Shown piece by piece: positions 1-7,781 of a stretch of 64,000 bases of DNA; within the stretch, counting starts at the first letter, position 1, and the number at the start of each line of letters is the position of its first letter. Made by a program: the position numbers and the translations under genes. The DNA comes from an uncultured Dehalococcoidia bacterium. GTDB taxonomy: Bacteria > Chloroflexota > Dehalococcoidia > Lucifugimonadales > JAAXIE01. Below the pieces are notes generated by a model. It was not told where the DNA came from. It made no database searches and worked only from the letters and a program-made list of their open reading frames with translations. The stretch is taken from NCBI GenBank assembly GCA_951813255.1, contig OX638353.1, forward strand, positions 868,001-932,000, read 5' to 3'.

Positions 1-342
1 CAAGCACATGGTCACCAAGATGCCGGCGTATGTCCCATCGCGTCTTGTAGGTCCTTAGGAATGACACCGGCGTCTTCCGGTTTCCGTTCGTCCTGAGCCT
101 GTCCTGAGCCTGTTGAAGAACGAAACCAAGTGAGTCGAAGAGCCTGCCCGGACCCCGAGCCGCGGACAGGCCATCCCCTCACGATGGACATAAAAGGCTG
201 GATTCTCCACAATCGGTGCTGTTACATCTGATGGCCGGAGGCGTAGTCCTGTATGGGGTGCGCCAGGTTGTAGAGAATGCACGGGTGCTCAGGCACCGCC
301 GTTTCCCAGGAAACGCAGGACGCCCAAGGGAAGCGTGAGTTG
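1..342. other. Left edge: no complete gene
   Basis: I see no convincing complete gene here. On the + strand, bases 2 to 58 read open in one frame and end at TAG, so they could be the last 18 codons of a gene entering from the left, but nothing in that short peptide is recognisable. The rest carries a dispersed repeat copy (72-130) and the promoter region of the next gene. Overlapping open frames on the minus strand have no recognisable domain and run through the repeat. Confidence 0.5.
72..130 (+). repeat. Dispersed intergenic repeat, copy 1
   Basis: This stretch shares GTCTTCCGG, then TTTCCGTTCGTCCTGAGCCT, then GAAnnnCG and AACCAAG with 2370-2418. The present copy has an internal 11-base duplication of its CCTGTCCTGAG core. 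A short third copy lies inverted at 31731-31753. All three are intergenic. Sequences of this kind (GTCCTGAGCCTGTCGAAG) are common as repetitive intergenic elements in many bacterial genomes. Confidence 0.7.
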
Positions 343-371
343 TTGACCATACTAGGCAATTGGCATATGGT
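343..371 (+). promoter_or_regulatory. Sigma70-type promoter, possibly leaderless
   Basis: TTGACC at 343-348 and TATGGT at 366-371 are separated by 17 bases. The expected transcription start (about 7 bases after the -10 element) falls on or next to the ATG at 378, so the HEPN-like gene may be transcribed without a leader. The -10 element matches the consensus at 4 of 6 positions only. Confidence 0.45.
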
Positions 372-377
372 GAGATT

Positions 378-1289
378 ATGACTACGCCCGCACCAGAACT
401 TCCCGACGCCGCCCAGGCGCACAGCCCTGATGCTCGCAGAGCCATGGCCTTGCGGTTCCTTGCCCATGCCGAGGATGAGTTGGCGAAAGGACACAGGTTG
501 CAGGCTTCTGAGAAGGCATGGGCCGCTGTCGCCCAGCAACTCAAGGCCATCGCGGCGCAGCGGGGATGGAATCATAAGGGACACCGGCTTCTCTACGACA
601 TCGCCCTTTACCTGGACAGGGAATATCCAGGCCTAAACTTGCGCCTGAGCGTCGCAGGGGCGGACCATCATGGCCATCAGAACTTCTACGAAAACGAAGC
701 TGGAGAAGAGATCATAGATGATCTATTGAACGACGTCGGAAGGTTAGTCGATGATCTGGAAGACCTGCGCCACCGTCCTCCGCAGTCATATACCATTACC
801 AGTGAGGACGAGGACAAGCGCGTTCGGGCTGCGGTCAGGCGATTGACCGGGACGGAATATGCGCTGCCCGTAACCCGCGTCGGATTCATCAACTATGACA
901 GATTGAGGGAGGATCAGAGAAAGTGGGGTGCCCCGCCGCCGTCGCCAGAGGAAAACGGAGAGGAAGACACAGGGGGGAACCCTACGCCCCCTCCAGGTCC
1001 TCCATTGGGCGGTGCTCCAGGTGGTGCTTTGCCAACCCCAACCTCCACCGGCAACGGGGCACTGGACGGCAAGACCATCGCCCCACCACCCCAACCCATG
1101 CCACCACCTCAAGCGAGTGCATCGCTGAAGCCACCGCGCTTCCAGTTGACTAGACCTAGATTCACCATCAATTTCGTGTCCGTTGGTGAAATGCCAAGGG
1201 CCAAGCCATCAAAACCCAAGCCCACGTCCACAACGAAGAAGAGGGGCCGACGCTCCCACCCATGGCTGTCCCGCAAAGAGATGCGATGA
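378..1289 (+). CDS. HEPN/PaREP1-like domain protein with Pro-rich tail
   Basis: 303 residues from the ATG at 378; a TTG at 360 is in frame but lies inside the promoter. Residues about 20-130 form an all-helical domain with ASEKAWAAVAQQLKA, a GWNHKGHR motif and HHGHQNFYENE near its end. This pattern resembles PaREP1/HEPN-type nucleic-acid-associated proteins. The protein at 46903 in this window has the same order of motifs (CEKLWGAGAH, GWNFGDHR, EKFHANFY), so the two look like distant paralogues. After about residue 180 the sequence turns into a Pro/Gly-rich tail ending in a Lys/Arg-rich segment, which may bind nucleic acid. The gene overlaps the next small ORF by ATGA. HEPN proteins are often RNases in defence or toxin systems, but I cannot see a clean RX4-6H motif, so activity is unproven. 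Confidence 0.65.
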   Translation: MTTPAPELPDAAQAHSPDARRAMALRFLAHAEDELAKGHRLQASEKAWAAVAQQLKAIAAQRGWNHKGHRLLYDIALYLDREYPGLNLRLSVAGADHHGHQNFYENEAGEEIIDDLLNDVGRLVDDLEDLRHRPPQSYTITSEDEDKRVRAAVRRLTGTEYALPVTRVGFINYDRLREDQRKWGAPPPSPEENGEEDTGGNPTPPPGPPLGGAPGGALPTPTSTGNGALDGKTIAPPPQPMPPPQASASLKPPRFQLTRPRFTINFVSVGEMPRAKPSKPKPTSTTKKRGRRSHPWLSRKEMR

Positions 1290-1474
1290 ACGCGCTACTG
1301 CTTTACTTGGCTTCATGGTGGGCTCTGCTGAAGGCGACAGCCCGTGGGGAGATTAACCCCAAGCTGAGCAGGGGTACGATCAAAGCGATGATGGGCCTTG
1401 ACACCACCGATGTAAATAAAGACAACCCTTCGCAGAAACGAAAGAGGAAAGGGCATGCCAGAAACACGGGATAG
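1286..1474 (+). CDS. Small hypothetical protein, ATGA-coupled
   Basis: 62 residues starting at an ATG that overlaps the TGA of the HEPN-like gene, a layout typical of translational coupling. It has a short hydrophobic N-terminus (LLLYLASWWALL) and a basic C-terminus (QKRKRKGH). I recognise no family. It could be a partner of the upstream protein or a chance frame; the ATGA junction is the main support. Confidence 0.35.
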   Translation: MNALLLYLASWWALLKATARGEINPKLSRGTIKAMMGLDTTDVNKDNPSQKRKRKGHARNTG

Positions 1475-1820
1475 CGCGAGTTGGGACCCCGTGCCCCTCG
1501 ACGATAAGATAGAACACTTTGAGAGCTACCGCATAGGGAAGCGCCGTGGGCTGGCAGAAGCTTTGGAGGCCGTCAGGCTTATGGGATTCTCCCTTGGACA
1601 GCAACAGCACGCCACAATCAAAAGACCCTATGACACAAATCCCCTTGACAATGCCCACACATCCGTTCTATATTTAGCTCACGCGTCGACGCCAAGCCCC
1701 CCCCCGAAGGGCATTCCACACCAAAAGGAAAACAGAGCAAGGCAACCGCTGGCCCGCATTCCCTCAGAGAAACGGGAACCCTGGTCCCACGGAGCTGATT
1801 CAAAGCTGTGTCGGGACTGA
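1455..1820 (+). CDS. Small hypothetical protein
   Basis: 121 residues, with a purine-rich ribosome binding site (AAGAGGAAAGGG) before the ATG and a 20-base overlap with the preceding frame. The first 55 residues or so (charged, helix-like, EHFESYRIGKRRGLAEALEA) look protein-like. The remainder is Pro/Arg-rich and may be read-through of non-coding sequence. No family recognised. Confidence 0.3.
   Translation: MPETRDSASWDPVPLDDKIEHFESYRIGKRRGLAEALEAVRLMGFSLGQQQHATIKRPYDTNPLDNAHTSVLYLAHASTPSPPPKGIPHQKENRARQPLARIPSEKREPWSHGADSKLCRD
1645..1674 (+). promoter_or_regulatory. Promoter-like sequence facing the repeat region
   Basis: TTGACA (1645-1650) and TATATT (1669-1674) with an 18-base spacer form a near-consensus sigma70 promoter on the + strand. 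No protein gene begins for more than 800 bases downstream, so if used it would make a non-coding transcript through the 22-bp repeats, or a very long leader for the GMC gene. Confidence 0.4.
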
Positions 1821-2138
1821 CTGGGCCAGCCCAAAATCCCGCAGCCGGGGGCCTTAGCCGCATGCCGGCTACACTCACCCCTTCCCCTCCCTTCGTCCGG
1901 CCGGTGTCGATGGACACCGTCCCCGGCCTTCCCCATGCGCGCCTGTTTGGCCCAAGCCCCTGTTCCTGAAAACGAGCCCGAGAACAAGGAAGAAGAATGT
2001 TCGTAATGTTGATGCGGATGCGCGCCCATGCTGACAACTCGGTGCTGCTTCCGCCCCGCACGAAACCAAAGTTTTATTTTTCTTTCCCCCTTGGCTCCCT
2101 CAAAGCTGGCTCCTATCTGGGGCAATATCAATCCCATG

Positions 2139-2294
2139 CCACGAGAATGCACCGGGATTGCCACGAGAATGCACCGGGATTGCCACGGGAACACACCGGG
2201 ATTGCCACGAGAACACACCGGGATTGCCACGGGAACACACCGGGATTGCCACGGGAATGCAGTGGGATTGCACCGGGATTGCCACGGGAATGCC
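2139..2294 (+). repeat. 22-bp tandem repeat, about 7 units
   Basis: Six full units of consensus CCACGRGAAYRC plus ACCGGGATTG run from 2139 to 2270 in exact 22-base steps. They are followed by an 11-base partial unit (2271-2281) and the start of another (from 2282). Variation is almost entirely G/A and T/C transitions at fixed positions. There are no unique spacers, so this is a minisatellite and not a CRISPR array. Confidence 0.92.
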
Positions 2295-2369
2295 GCAAAG
2301 CTGCAACAAGGTTCAGCCACCAGCTACGATGTGAGACCACAGTCGCGTGGAACGCTCCGGTATGGCGCG

Positions 2370-2418
2370 GTCTTCCGGCTTTCCGTTCGTCCTGAGCCTG
2401 TCGAAGGGCGGAACCAAG
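2370..2418 (+). repeat. Dispersed intergenic repeat, copy 2
   Basis: Matches 72-130 apart from an 11-base duplication in that copy: GTCTTCCGG, TTTCCGTTCGTCCTGAGCCT, GTCGAAGGGCGGAACCAAG. It lies just upstream of the promoter of the GMC oxidoreductase gene. Confidence 0.7.
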
Positions 2419-2426
2419 GCCCTGGA

Positions 2427-2455
2427 TTGACACTTCCAAGGGCCGCAACTAATCT
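2427..2455 (+). promoter_or_regulatory. Sigma70-type promoter for the GMC gene
   Basis: TTGACA at 2427-2432, a 17-base spacer and TAATCT at 2450-2455. The start would be near 2462, giving a leader of about 43 bases before the ATG at 2505. Confidence 0.55.
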
Positions 2456-2504
2456 GAAGGTGACATAATCAACCGGTAGTGAAGACACTGCTGCGGAGGT
2501 CAGG

Positions 2505-4106
2505 ATGAAGTACGATGTGGTCATCATAGGGGCTGGTTCCTGCGGGTCCATCCTGGCCAATGAGCTTTCTGCGGACCCCAATCGCTCGGTGTTGCTGCTG
2601 GAGGCGGGGCCCGACTATCCCGACTTCGCACATCTTCCAGACGAATTGAAGTACGGCTACGACGCGTCGGCCGAGGGCCCCATCATCCGAACGCCGGGCG
2701 GGCATCCCATCACCCTGCAGACGGACCAGCACAACTGGCAGTACGTGGCGCGCTCCACAAGTACCGCCCCGCCCATGCCTATACCCAGAGGAAAGGTCAC
2801 TGGCGGGTCCAGTGCCGTGAACTTCTCGGGCTTTCACCGTGGCGTACCCGAGGACTTCGACGCATGGGCCTCCATGGGCAATGACCAGTGGAGTTTCGAC
2901 CAGGTCTTGCCCTACTACCGCAAGATCGAGACGGATGTCGACTTCCACGATGATTATCATGGGACCGACGGGCCGATCTTTGTGCACCATGCGAAGAAGG
3001 AGGACTGGCATCCCATCCAGCAGGCCTTCTTCAACGCCTGCCTTGATGCTGGCTTCCCTGAAGTGGAAGACCACAATGCGCCGTACTCCACAGGTGTAGG
3101 GCCGTCCATAAACAACAACCATAACCGGGTGCGTTTCAGCACCGCCTTGGGGTACTTAGACCCAGCCCGGCATCGGTTGAACCTTACCGTAAGACCTAAC
3201 TGCCATGTGCAGCGGCTGGCGTTCGATGGGAACCGGGCAACTGGAGTGGTGGTGGAAAGTGGTGGGGAGACGTTTGCCGTGGATGCTGGTCAGGTCATCC
3301 TGAGTGCTGGCGCAGTCGGCACGCCCCAGATATTGATGCTGTCGGGGGTTGGCCCTGCTGAGCACCTGCGCGGCTTGGGCATATCCGTAATCCTGGATGC
3401 CCCGGGTGTTGGTCAGAACCTGCGCGACCATCCCAAAGTGTATGTCACCTGGAAAGCTAGGGACGACTACCGCCCGCAGTGGGACCGCCCGCGTTCGGGA
3501 ATCGCACTGCGCCTTACGGCTCCCGGCTCCTCCATGCCCAACGATGTGTCGGTGAACGTCAGCACCTTCGTCACTGAGCGGGCCAATCTGTTGGATGAGA
3601 ATCGCGCTAGCCTGACCGATGACCCGACGGAGTCGCGCCTCATCGAGATGATGATACCTCTGCTGCTCCCATTAAGTTCCGGAGAGCTGCGTCTGAACTC
3701 AACGGATCCCAGCGACAAGCCGTATTTGGACTACAACTACCTAGACGACCCCTTCGACCGGCAACGTATGCGGGATGGGATCCGGCTCGCCATACAACTG
3801 GGGAGCCACCGCGACTTCGCCAACATCCTTGGTGAACGAATCGCCCCTTCAGATGCCGACCTCGAATCAGACGAAGCGTTGGATAACTGGCTGATGCGCC
3901 AGGCAACAACCTTCTCCCACATCTCCTGTACCTGCAAGATGGGGCCACGCTCCGACCCTATGGCTGTGGTGGACCAGACGGGTGTGGTGTATGGGCTGGA
4001 GAACCTGCGTATCGTCGATGCATCGATCATGCCCGACTTGGTGCGGAATGCCATAAATCCCACGGTGATCATGCTGGGCCAGAAGATCGCCGATCAGATC
4101 AAGTAG
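2505..4106 (+). CDS. GMC-family FAD-dependent oxidoreductase
   Basis: 533 residues, normal for glucose-methanol-choline oxidoreductases, which oxidise alcohols using FAD. The N-terminus has the dinucleotide-binding motif IIGAGSCG (residues 7-14) and LLLEAGPDYP. The GMC signatures are visible as PRGKVTGGSSAVNFSGFHRG (about 92-111) and GAVGTPQILMLSGVGP (about 270-285). The C-terminal catalytic region has FSHISCTCKMGP and INPTVIMLGQKIA, supplying the His/Asn pair. GGAGG lies 7 bases before the ATG. There is no signal peptide, so it should be cytoplasmic. The substrate cannot be read from sequence; choline dehydrogenase-like alcohol oxidation is the family default. A GNAT gene follows after 11 bases. 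Confidence 0.93.
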   Translation: MKYDVVIIGAGSCGSILANELSADPNRSVLLLEAGPDYPDFAHLPDELKYGYDASAEGPIIRTPGGHPITLQTDQHNWQYVARSTSTAPPMPIPRGKVTGGSSAVNFSGFHRGVPEDFDAWASMGNDQWSFDQVLPYYRKIETDVDFHDDYHGTDGPIFVHHAKKEDWHPIQQAFFNACLDAGFPEVEDHNAPYSTGVGPSINNNHNRVRFSTALGYLDPARHRLNLTVRPNCHVQRLAFDGNRATGVVVESGGETFAVDAGQVILSAGAVGTPQILMLSGVGPAEHLRGLGISVILDAPGVGQNLRDHPKVYVTWKARDDYRPQWDRPRSGIALRLTAPGSSMPNDVSVNVSTFVTERANLLDENRASLTDDPTESRLIEMMIPLLLPLSSGELRLNSTDPSDKPYLDYNYLDDPFDRQRMRDGIRLAIQLGSHRDFANILGERIAPSDADLESDEALDNWLMRQATTFSHISCTCKMGPRSDPMAVVDQTGVVYGLENLRIVDASIMPDLVRNAINPTVIMLGQKIADQIK

Positions 4107-4117
4107 AGGTGACGTAG

Positions 4118-4576
4118 GTGTCTGCATTTTCTGTTCGTATGGCCACCAGCGACGACCAAGAGGCGTTAGTGGCCTTCCAACGATGCATGGCTTGGGAGAC
4201 GGAGGAAAGAGAGCTTTCCCTGGATACTCTTCGCCAAGGAGTCGCCGGGATATTCAGTCATCCCGAAAGGGGCTTCTACTTGGTGGCCGAGACTGGTGGA
4301 ACGGTCATCGCGGGCTTGCTGGTGACTTATGAGTGGAGCGACTGGCGGGCTGGCAACTTCTGGTGGGTGCAGAGCGTGTTCGTTGATTCGGGCTGGCGAC
4401 GCCGTGGCGTGTATCGCGCCATGTACGAGAAAGTGTATCAGATGGCGTCCAGCCAAGATGGTGTGTGCGGGCTGCGCTTGTACGTAGACCAGGACAACGA
4501 GTCTGCCCAGCGGACCTACGAATCATTGGGAATGCAACCGACTCGCTATCATATGTATGAGGCGGAGCTTACATAA
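4118..4576 (+). CDS. GNAT-family N-acetyltransferase
   Basis: 152 residues from a GTG start, with AGAGGTG just upstream; an ATG at 4139 is a shorter alternative. The acetyl-CoA-binding motif A is VDSGWRRRGVYRAMYEK, the R/Q-x-x-G-x-G/A type, preceded by the beta4 strand FWWVQSVFV. The C-terminal part (GLRLYVDQDNESAQRTYESL) is the usual GNAT ending in which a Tyr often acts as general acid. It transfers acetyl from acetyl-CoA to an amine; the acceptor is unknown. It lies 11 bases after the GMC gene and is probably co-transcribed with it. Confidence 0.85.
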   Translation: MSAFSVRMATSDDQEALVAFQRCMAWETEERELSLDTLRQGVAGIFSHPERGFYLVAETGGTVIAGLLVTYEWSDWRAGNFWWVQSVFVDSGWRRRGVYRAMYEKVYQMASSQDGVCGLRLYVDQDNESAQRTYESLGMQPTRYHMYEAELT

Positions 4577-4667
4577 GGGCCAGACGCTCCGCATTGGGGG
4601 GACAGTGGCGGCTCCACGGTGTCCCCAAACCCATTTCGGCATATTCTTCTCTGTAGAGGATTCCAAG

Positions 4668-5318
4668 GTGAAATCTGTTTGGTCGCTTGCCCTGATACTG
4701 TTGCTGGTTCTTGCGTCCGTCGCATGTTCGGATGATCCCACACCCGTCCCGACTAACCCGGCAGATACTTCAAGGGCTACCACGGCGCAGACCCAGACAC
4801 AGGCACCCGTGGCGACGCCCATGCCGGAATCCACGGCGGTGGCGACTCCCGAGGTAACGTCAAAGGCGACGGAAGCAGCAACACCTGACGAGGCCCCTGT
4901 GTCTACGTCGGAGCCTTCTGCGGGTGCCACACAGGCGCCTACTCCTGACGCGCCTGCACTGCCACCCAGCGCTCCAGTGCAGACAGACTCAGGGTTGATT
5001 TACATTGATGTGGTACTGGGGACAGGTGACGTGGCAGAGCCGGGTACACGGGTGACAGTGCATTACACCGGGATGCTGACCATCGACAATAGCGTGTTCG
5101 ACAGTTCCGTGGAGCGGGGACAACCCTTCCAGTTTGCCCTTGGCGCTGGCAACGTGATCGACGGTTGGGAAGAGGGTGTTGCCGGGATGAAGGTCGGAGG
5201 TAAGCGTCATCTCATTATTCCGCCGGATTTGGCATATGGTGAGAGAGGGTTTGGAGATGTGATTCCGCCTGACTCTTATTTGACGTTCGATGTGGACTTG
5301 CTGGACGTGTCCCGCTAA
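4668..5318 (+). CDS. FKBP-type peptidyl-prolyl isomerase lipoprotein
   Basis: 216 residues from the GTG at 4668 (AGAGG upstream). This start puts a signal peptide at the N-terminus ending in LASVAC, a somewhat degenerate lipobox, so it should be a surface-anchored lipoprotein; the longer frame from 4557 would bury the signal. A Thr/Pro/Ala-rich linker (about 30-105) leads to one FKBP domain (about 108-216) with VTVHYTGML, FDSSVERGQPFQF, VIDGWEEGVAGMKVGGKR and IPPDLAYGERG, all typical. It should catalyse cis-trans isomerisation of proline bonds in extracytoplasmic proteins. A second FKBP gene follows after 87 bases and looks like a tandem duplicate. Confidence 0.9.
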   Translation: MKSVWSLALILLLVLASVACSDDPTPVPTNPADTSRATTAQTQTQAPVATPMPESTAVATPEVTSKATEAATPDEAPVSTSEPSAGATQAPTPDAPALPPSAPVQTDSGLIYIDVVLGTGDVAEPGTRVTVHYTGMLTIDNSVFDSSVERGQPFQFALGAGNVIDGWEEGVAGMKVGGKRHLIIPPDLAYGERGFGDVIPPDSYLTFDVDLLDVSR

Positions 5319-5405
5319 GCCTGACTCTGCGGAGCAAACAACGCCATCTGGACGCGGCGGGCTGGAGTGCTACGGCTAACGTCGACCTGAGGGATACATA
5401 CTCCA

Positions 5406-5975
5406 TTGGTTAGACTTGTCTCGTCGCTCGCCTTGGCGGTGGCGGTGGCGCTTTTTGTGATGTGGTCGCTAACCTCGAACTCTCCCGCACCGTCACCCAG
5501 CCCCACACCGGCGCCTGATGCAACTGGACCTCTCGCAGTTTCCCCCACAGCAGATGCGGTCCCTACTTCCACAGCTACTCCGACGCCTACGCCTGTGGTC
5601 TCGCATATGGCTCCCGGCAAATCTGGGGGCATCGTCCCACTGGGTAGTGCATCGGGGCTGGTGTATGTGGACTTGGTGAAAGGTACTGGCGCAGTCGCGG
5701 AACCGGGAACGGTGCTGACGGTGGACTACACGGGCATGCTGGTGGACCACACGGTGTTCCACACTACTATTGGAACGCCTCCGTTTGTATTCACGTTGGG
5801 CCAAGGGGAGGTAATAGAAGGCTGGGAGGAGGGCGTTTTGGGCATGAGAGTTGGCGGAGAACGGTTCCTGATCGTACCGCCAGACTTGGGCTATGGGGAA
5901 GAAGAGATTGGTGGGGTCATTCCGCCGAACTCGATCCTGCTGTATGAAGTGGAGTTGCTGGGGGTGCGGAGGTAG
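5406..5975 (+). CDS. Membrane-anchored FKBP-type isomerase
   Basis: 189 residues from a TTG start (GAGGG about 11 bases upstream). A hydrophobic N-terminal segment (LALAVAVALFVMW) is followed by a Pro/Thr/Ser linker, then an FKBP domain (about 80-189) with LTVDYTGML, VIEGWEEGVLGMRVGGER, VPPDLGYGEEE and IPPNSILLYEVELL. There is no lipobox Cys, so it is probably tethered by the N-terminal helix, unlike its lipoprotein neighbour. It converges on the Nudix gene with 2 bases between the stop codons. The FKBP core is similar to the preceding gene but clearly diverged. Confidence 0.88.
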   Translation: MVRLVSSLALAVAVALFVMWSLTSNSPAPSPSPTPAPDATGPLAVSPTADAVPTSTATPTPTPVVSHMAPGKSGGIVPLGSASGLVYVDLVKGTGAVAEPGTVLTVDYTGMLVDHTVFHTTIGTPPFVFTLGQGEVIEGWEEGVLGMRVGGERFLIVPPDLGYGEEEIGGVIPPNSILLYEVELLGVRR

Positions 5976-5977
5976 CT

Positions 5978-6565
5978 TCAATCTTTTGGGGCGAACAGCA
6001 TCCAGCCTGGGCGGGTAAGGGTATCGTCGCTGCGGTCGATGCCGAATCCCTCTTCGAGGGGTAGTTCCAAGGCGCGGCGGATGGCCCAGACCGAGAGGCC
6101 CTGGACCCGGTCCATTTCGGCTATTTCTTCGAGGCTGAAATAGCCTGCGCCGATGGTTTCGTCGCCGTCGAAGGCTGGTTCTCCTGACACTGGCGTGAGG
6201 CGGAACACCACGTAGATGTTGGCGCTGGGTCCTCCGATAGAGCCTGCGATGGAATGGCGGAAGCCGATGATATCCTGCACCTTGGCTTCGACGCCTGCCT
6301 CCTCAAAGACCTCGCGTTCAACGGCGGGGACGATTTCTTCGTCGGCCTCCACGTATCCTCCGGGAAGCTGCCATGCGCCGCGGTTGGGGTTCCACCCGCG
6401 CTGAATGAGGAGAGCCTTGTTGTCCCGAATGACCACGCCACCGGCGCCCATCGAAAAGTCTCCGAAATGAAAGTAACGGCAGCCTTCTTTGGGGCATGCC
6501 GGCCTGTCCCGTCCACCCTCGAATTGAATGATCAGCGGGGTACCACAGCGTGGGCAGAAATTCAT
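5978..6565 (-). CDS. Nudix hydrolase with N-terminal zinc ribbon
   Basis: 195 residues; the ATG at 6565 is preceded by AGGAGG, so the much longer open frame upstream is not used. The N-terminus has a zinc ribbon (C4, C7, C24, C29) like that of NADH pyrophosphatases. The Nudix box is complete: G70 x5 E76 x7 R84-E85-V-F-E88-E89-A-G-V. It hydrolyses a nucleoside diphosphate linked to another moiety; NADH, ADP-ribose or an oxidised nucleotide are all possible. The neighbouring CinA-C/NMNAT-like gene on the same strand, 55 bases upstream, hints at a pyridine-nucleotide theme, which is inference. Confidence 0.9.
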   Translation of the reverse strand: MNFCPRCGTPLIIQFEGGRDRPACPKEGCRYFHFGDFSMGAGGVVIRDNKALLIQRGWNPNRGAWQLPGGYVEADEEIVPAVEREVFEEAGVEAKVQDIIGFRHSIAGSIGGPSANIYVVFRLTPVSGEPAFDGDETIGAGYFSLEEIAEMDRVQGLSVWAIRRALELPLEEGFGIDRSDDTLTRPGWMLFAPKD

Positions 6566-6620
6566 TGCGGGGAACCTCCTAGGGTGGGTGGTGGGCGAGG
6601 GCGCCGATTGTAGTGCGTCG

Positions 6621-7775
6621 CTAGACGCCGCCGCGCAGTTCCGTTGAGGAGATGTCAGCGCGGAATTCGGCCTCGGATATGGCTCCGAAGAGGTGGGCAT
6701 GCTCCGGGGGAATAGCCACGTCGTCCAACTTTCTGAAGGAGCCGTCGTTGAGGCGGCCAGCCACGAGAATGTGGCAACCCAATGCGCCAATCTCCTTCAG
6801 GGCAGCCTTCATGGCGGCTTCATCATCGCCGTAGTAGCGGGGGTGCACCAATCGTATGGCGGTGTCCCATCCGAGGACGATGGTAGACCCGGGCAGCAGA
6901 CGAGCTTTCTCCAGGAATCTGGGAGCGCGGGTGAGAATCACGGGGTAGCGTCCTCTGAATTGACCGACGCGTTCTTCCACCTCGAGGGTAGTGAGAGGAG
7001 GCTTGTCCACGTTGGCGATGGAAAGCTCGAAGGCTAGCGGGGCTTCGGTTAGACGGGAGGCGACTTCTGCGAGCTTGATGTGGCCCTCGTGCAGGGGGCG
7101 GAAGGAGCCGGGGAGCACTGCTCCGTGCCATGGTTCGTTGACCTCGGCATGGCCGTCGGCGTGTATTGTGACGGTGTGCACACCGGAGGCTGAGTTGGGG
7201 TCGGTCAGGGCTTCTATGGGGTTGGAGTGCTTCCAGTGGGACATTTCCAGCCGGTCGCCTTCGGTGAGCAAAGAAGCTACATTGAATGGGACTGCACTGG
7301 CCTCTGATAGTGCGCGGAGCACCAACCGGCTGCTGACCTCTTCCTCGCCTGCGCGGTCTCGCAGGCCCTTGTGGAGCACCAGGTTGCAGGTGGCAACGGT
7401 CTCTTGATCCCAGGTTGCGATGCAACAACGGTGGTCGCCTCGCTTGGGTCGGTCGGTGGCGAGGGTGGCGGTGCAGGCTAATCCGAGGGCAGGCTCGTCT
7501 CCCTCGCGGAGGGTGAGAGCTCGTTGGTAGGCTGCTCTAGCCATATCGCGGGCGTTGCCTGGGGAGACGTATTGTTCGGGCTCGTGGCCTAGGAATCCGA
7601 TCATGGAGTTGCGACCGTAAGGGATGAGGGCTTCGAGCAGGGTGCGGGATGCGCCGGGGACGCTGAGAAGCCAAGCCAATGCCTCGGAGCCAGCGCCCGC
7701 GAGGGCCACGACGGCCTGCTCCGGGGCGTTGTGAATGTTCTGGATGAGAGAGCGGATGTCGTCGTCCAAGGCCAT
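6621..7775 (-). CDS. CinA-C-like / nicotinamide-nucleotide adenylyltransferase-like fusion
   Basis: 384 residues with two recognisable parts. Residues about 20-165 resemble the CinA C-terminal (PncC, NMN deamidase) fold: LAGAGSEALAWLLSVPGASR sits where the family has its ESCTGG loop, followed by EALIPY and KRGDHR. Residues about 215-384 form a nucleotidyltransferase with GSFRPLHEGH (G223-H232; the HxGH motif) and ISSTELR (375-381), the ATP-binding pair of NMN/NaMN adenylyltransferases. The natural reading is a two-domain enzyme of NAD salvage, but the PncC-like half lacks the catalytic Ser-Cys-Thr and may be structural. A purine-rich site (AGGAG) is almost touching the ATG, so the true start may be slightly downstream. 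It overlaps neither neighbour and lies 6 bases after the FAH-family gene. Confidence 0.75.
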   Translation of the reverse strand: MALDDDIRSLIQNIHNAPEQAVVALAGAGSEALAWLLSVPGASRTLLEALIPYGRNSMIGFLGHEPEQYVSPGNARDMARAAYQRALTLREGDEPALGLACTATLATDRPKRGDHRCCIATWDQETVATCNLVLHKGLRDRAGEEEVSSRLVLRALSEASAVPFNVASLLTEGDRLEMSHWKHSNPIEALTDPNSASGVHTVTIHADGHAEVNEPWHGAVLPGSFRPLHEGHIKLAEVASRLTEAPLAFELSIANVDKPPLTTLEVEERVGQFRGRYPVILTRAPRFLEKARLLPGSTIVLGWDTAIRLVHPRYYGDDEAAMKAALKEIGALGCHILVAGRLNDGSFRKLDDVAIPPEHAHLFGAISEAEFRADISSTELRGGV

Positions 7776-7781
7776 CTCCTG

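Larger units (their letters stand above)
1821..2426. other. Gene-poor interval with repeats
   Basis: No supported gene. The several open frames on both strands come from the 22-bp tandem repeat at 2139-2294: 22 is not a multiple of 3, so the repeat is open in several frames and each frame gives a 22-residue periodic peptide. A dispersed repeat copy sits at 2370-2418. Confidence 0.6.

Noticed and set aside
2139-2294. CRISPR array
   Set aside because: The units are directly adjacent with no unique spacers.
1679-2448. Several open frames on both strands with periodic peptides
   Set aside because: They are by-products of the 22-bp tandem repeat, which is open in several frames; no start signals or recognisable domains.
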